This document shows, in pieces, positions 61,764-64,000 of a stretch of 64,000 bases of DNA; the first letter of the stretch is position 1, and each line of letters begins with the position of its first letter. Position numbers and translations under genes: made by a program. Source of the DNA: Stenotrophomonas bentonitica (GTDB lineage Bacteria > Pseudomonadota > Gammaproteobacteria > Xanthomonadales > Xanthomonadaceae); the NCBI RefSeq assembly GCF_002887735.1, contig NZ_PKQP01000009.1, positions 1 through 64,000 on the forward strand. Reading direction: 5' to 3'. The notes beneath the pieces are model-generated. The model saw only the letters and a program-made list of their open reading frames with translations, was not told the origin of the DNA and searched no databases.

Positions 61764-63797
61764 ATGCCTGTGACCCCCACCAATCCTCTGCTCGATTTTT
61801 CCGGCCTGCCGCGTTTCGATGCGATCCAGCCCGAGCACATCGCCCCGGCAATCGATGCCCTGCTGGCCGACGCCGAAGCCGCGGTGAAAACCGCCGAAAC
61901 GGTCTCCCCGGTCACCTGGGCGAGCTTCGCCGAGCCGCTGGATGACGCCACCGAGCGCCTGTGGCGCGCGTGGGGCCAGGTGGGCCACCTGCAGGCCGTG
62001 GTCAACACCCCGGCGCTGCGCGAGGCCTACAACGCCAACCTGCCCAAGGTGACGCGCTTCGGCAGCGCGCTGGGCCAGAACCTGGCGCTCTACCAGCAGT
62101 ACCGTGCCCTGGCCGACGCGCCCGAAGCGGCGCAGTACGACGCGGCACGCCGCAAAGTGCTGGAGAACGCGCTGCGCGATTTCCGCCTGGGCGGTGCTGA
62201 ACTCGATGACGCCGGCAAGGCGCGGTACAGCGCGATCCGCGAGGAGCTGTCCGCGCTGTCGGCGACGTTCTCGCAGAACGTGCTCGATGCGACCGATGCC
62301 TGGTCGCTGCACGTGCAGGACCCCGCCGAGCTCGCCGGCCTGCCGGACGATGTGATCGCCGCGGCCCGCGCTGCCGCGGAGAAGGAGGGCCTGGCCGGCT
62401 GGAAGCTGACCCTGCAGATGCCGTGCTACATCCCGGTGCAGACCTACGCCGAACATCGCCCGCTGCGCGAAGCGCTGTACCGCGCCAATGCGATCCGCGC
62501 GTCTGAATTCGGCGATGCCACGCTGGACAACAGCGGCAACATCGATCGCGTACTGGCGCTGCGCGCGGAGCTGGCCACGCTGCTGGGCTTTGCCAACTAC
62601 GCCGAGTACTCGATCGCCACCAAGATGGCCGAGGATGCGCCGCAGGTACTGGGCTTCCTGCGTGATCTTGCCGCGCGTGCCAAGCCGTACGCGCAGCGCG
62701 ACCGTGCCGAGCTGGAGGCCTTCGCGCGCGACGAGCTGGGCATGGCCGCGCTGGAGGCGTGGGACCTGGCGTTTGCCGCGGAGAAACTGAAACAGGCGCG
62801 TTACAGCTATTCCGAGCAGGACGTGAAGCAGTACTTCACCGAGCCGAAGGTGCTGGACGGCCTGTTCAGTGTGATCCGCAGCCTGTATGGCCTGGCGGTG
62901 CAGCCGGACAGCGCGCCGGTGTGGCATCCGGATGTGCGCTTCTTCCGCGTGGTCGATGCGCAGGGCGCGCTGGTCGGCCAGTTCTATCTGGATCTGTACG
63001 CGCGCGAAGGCAAGCGCGGTGGCGCGTGGATGGACGATTGCCGCAACCGCCGCGAGACCGCCGCCGGCGTGCAGACGCCGCTGGTGTACCTGGTCTGCAA
63101 CTTCGGCAAGGGTGCACAAGGGCAGCCGGCCACCTTCAGCCACAGCGATGTGACCACGCTGTTCCATGAGATGGGGCACGGCCTGCATCAGTTGTTGACC
63201 CGCATCGGTGAGCTGGGCGTGGCCGGCATCAACGGCGTGGAGTGGGACGCGGTGGAACTGCCGAGCCAGTTCATGGAGAACTTCTGCTGGGAATGGGACC
63301 GCGTGCAGGCGATGACCGCACACGTGGCCACCGGTGAGCCGCTGCCGCGTGCGCTGTTCGACCGCATGCTGGCCGCACGCAATTTCCAGAGCGGCATGTT
63401 CACCGTGCGCCAGCTGGAATTCGCGCTGTTCGACATGCAGTTGCACAGCGAGTTCGATCCGACCCAGGACAGCGTGCAGGCGCTGTTGGAACGCGTCCGC
63501 GATGAAGTGGCCGTCAACCGGCCGCCGGCGTGGAATCGCTTCCCCAACCAGTTCAGCCACATTTTTGCCGGTGGCTATGCGGCCGGCTACTACAGCTACA
63601 AATGGGCCGAGGTGCTCAGCGCCGATGCCTACGCCGCGTTCGAGGAGGCCCCGGACAAAGTGACCGAGACCGGCCAGCGCTTCCGCGATGAAGTGCTCTC
63701 ACGGGGCGGCAGCCGCAGTGCGGCCGAGAACTTCGCCGCCTTCCGTGGCCGCGCGCCGACAGTGGACGCGCTGCTGCGGCATAACGGGATGGTGTGA
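61764..63797 (+). CDS. prlC: Oligopeptidase A, M3 metallopeptidase
   Basis: A 677-residue cytoplasmic zinc peptidase that degrades short peptides, including cleaved signal peptides. The zinc site is HEMGH at residues 468-472 with the third ligand in NGVEWDAVELPSQFMENF. The closing tyrosine/histidine substrate loop is HIFAGGYAAGYYSYKWAEVL. The N terminus PLLDFSGLPRFDAIQPEHIAPA is typical. GGAG touches ATG 61764, so GTG 61770 (spacing 6-7) or ATG 61733 could be the real start. It follows the cysteine-synthase-like gene in the same direction. Confidence 0.93.
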   Translation: MPVTPTNPLLDFSGLPRFDAIQPEHIAPAIDALLADAEAAVKTAETVSPVTWASFAEPLDDATERLWRAWGQVGHLQAVVNTPALREAYNANLPKVTRFGSALGQNLALYQQYRALADAPEAAQYDAARRKVLENALRDFRLGGAELDDAGKARYSAIREELSALSATFSQNVLDATDAWSLHVQDPAELAGLPDDVIAAARAAAEKEGLAGWKLTLQMPCYIPVQTYAEHRPLREALYRANAIRASEFGDATLDNSGNIDRVLALRAELATLLGFANYAEYSIATKMAEDAPQVLGFLRDLAARAKPYAQRDRAELEAFARDELGMAALEAWDLAFAAEKLKQARYSYSEQDVKQYFTEPKVLDGLFSVIRSLYGLAVQPDSAPVWHPDVRFFRVVDAQGALVGQFYLDLYAREGKRGGAWMDDCRNRRETAAGVQTPLVYLVCNFGKGAQGQPATFSHSDVTTLFHEMGHGLHQLLTRIGELGVAGINGVEWDAVELPSQFMENFCWEWDRVQAMTAHVATGEPLPRALFDRMLAARNFQSGMFTVRQLEFALFDMQLHSEFDPTQDSVQALLERVRDEVAVNRPPAWNRFPNQFSHIFAGGYAAGYYSYKWAEVLSADAYAAFEEAPDKVTETGQRFRDEVLSRGGSRSAAENFAAFRGRAPTVDALLRHNGMV

Positions 63798-63847
63798 CCC
63801 CGGCACTACCCGGCAGCGGGATCGTGTGTGCTACCGCGGCACGTTGA

Positions 63848-64000
63848 TCACTCCGCGTAGATCATCTTCCGGCTCATGCCGCCGTCGACGATGTGGTCCT
63901 GGCCGGTGATGAAGCCGGCCAGGTCCGAGAGCAGGAAGACCGCCAACGCGCCGATGTCCGGCGGCTGGCCAACGCGGCCGACCGGGTGCTGCGCATGATC
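63848..64000 (-). CDS. C-terminal part of a short-chain dehydrogenase/reductase
   Basis: The last 50 residues of a gene that enters from the right edge. The end of the protein reads [20 protein letters not shown], then [20 protein letters not shown]. This is the invariant C-terminal block of SDR enzymes (P-x-D-I/V-A-x-A-V-x-F-L-x-S, and F-I-T-G-Q-x-x-x-V-D-G-G). The nucleotide-binding half lies outside the window, so substrate and cofactor cannot be told. It is convergent with prlC. Confidence 0.85.
   Translation of the reverse strand, partial: DHAQHPVGRVGQPPDIGALAVFLLSDLAGFITGQDHIVDGGMSRKMIYAE

Overview
The window is about 64 kb of high-GC DNA packed with proteobacterial genes. Gene content and order point to a Stenotrophomonas- or Xanthomonas-like member of the Lysobacterales (Xanthomonadaceae). 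The evidence is an algZ-algR-hemC block, an lpdA with its own lipoyl domain next to aceF, short opgH, and intergenic GTAG-headed palindromes of the kind known as SMAG repeats in Stenotrophomonas. No rRNA, CRISPR array, insertion sequence or phage gene was found. The only sign of integration is a 3' fragment of a tRNA-Met gene at the extreme left edge, which looks like the far attachment site of an island lying outside the window to the left.

Layout. 0-9 kb: small envelope proteins and lipoproteins, a DUF5694-type protein, a TonB-dependent receptor divergent from an AraC-type regulator, and a SulP transporter. 9-16.5 kb: a chemoreceptor, an amino-acid antiporter and a complete arsenic cassette (arsR-ACR3 divergent from arsH-arsC) with interlocked promoters. 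16.5-30 kb: opgH, an esterase, algZ-algR, hemC, a DUF481 outer-membrane protein, a LolA-like lipoprotein, a WYL regulator, metQ, glpD-glpK and ompW. 30-36 kb: a hypoxanthine-DNA glycosylase, aceF and lpdA flanking a small apparently frameshifted gene, and an outer-membrane barrel protein. 36-43.5 kb: the complete atpIBEFHAGDC operon with hairpin-rich spacers. 43.5-55 kb: GtrA-like protein, glmU, a seven-gene exporter and two-component operon on the minus strand, and glmS. 55-64 kb: CBS protein, a UdgX/radical-SAM DNA-repair pair, two VOC enzymes including glyoxalase I, a cysteine-synthase-like enzyme, oligopeptidase A and the end of an SDR gene.

The most coherent unexplained system is at 45.4-53.3 kb. 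One minus-strand transcription unit encodes a membrane-fusion protein, an ABC ATPase, two different MacB/FtsX-type permeases, a small exported PDZ protein, a sigma-54-type response regulator and an NtrY-like kinase. Upstream of its first gene lies a sequence with correct -24/-12 sigma-54 spacing, and further upstream a cluster of GTGTCC/GGACAC inverted repeats placed where an enhancer site would be. This suggests a self-regulated, sigma-54-dependent envelope-stress or peptide exporter. Its substrate is unknown and no outer-membrane channel gene is linked to it.

Coordinates were read by eye. Start codons were chosen from signal peptides, ribosome-binding sites and family lengths, and some remain ambiguous as stated. 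Family names rest on recognised motifs, not on database searches.
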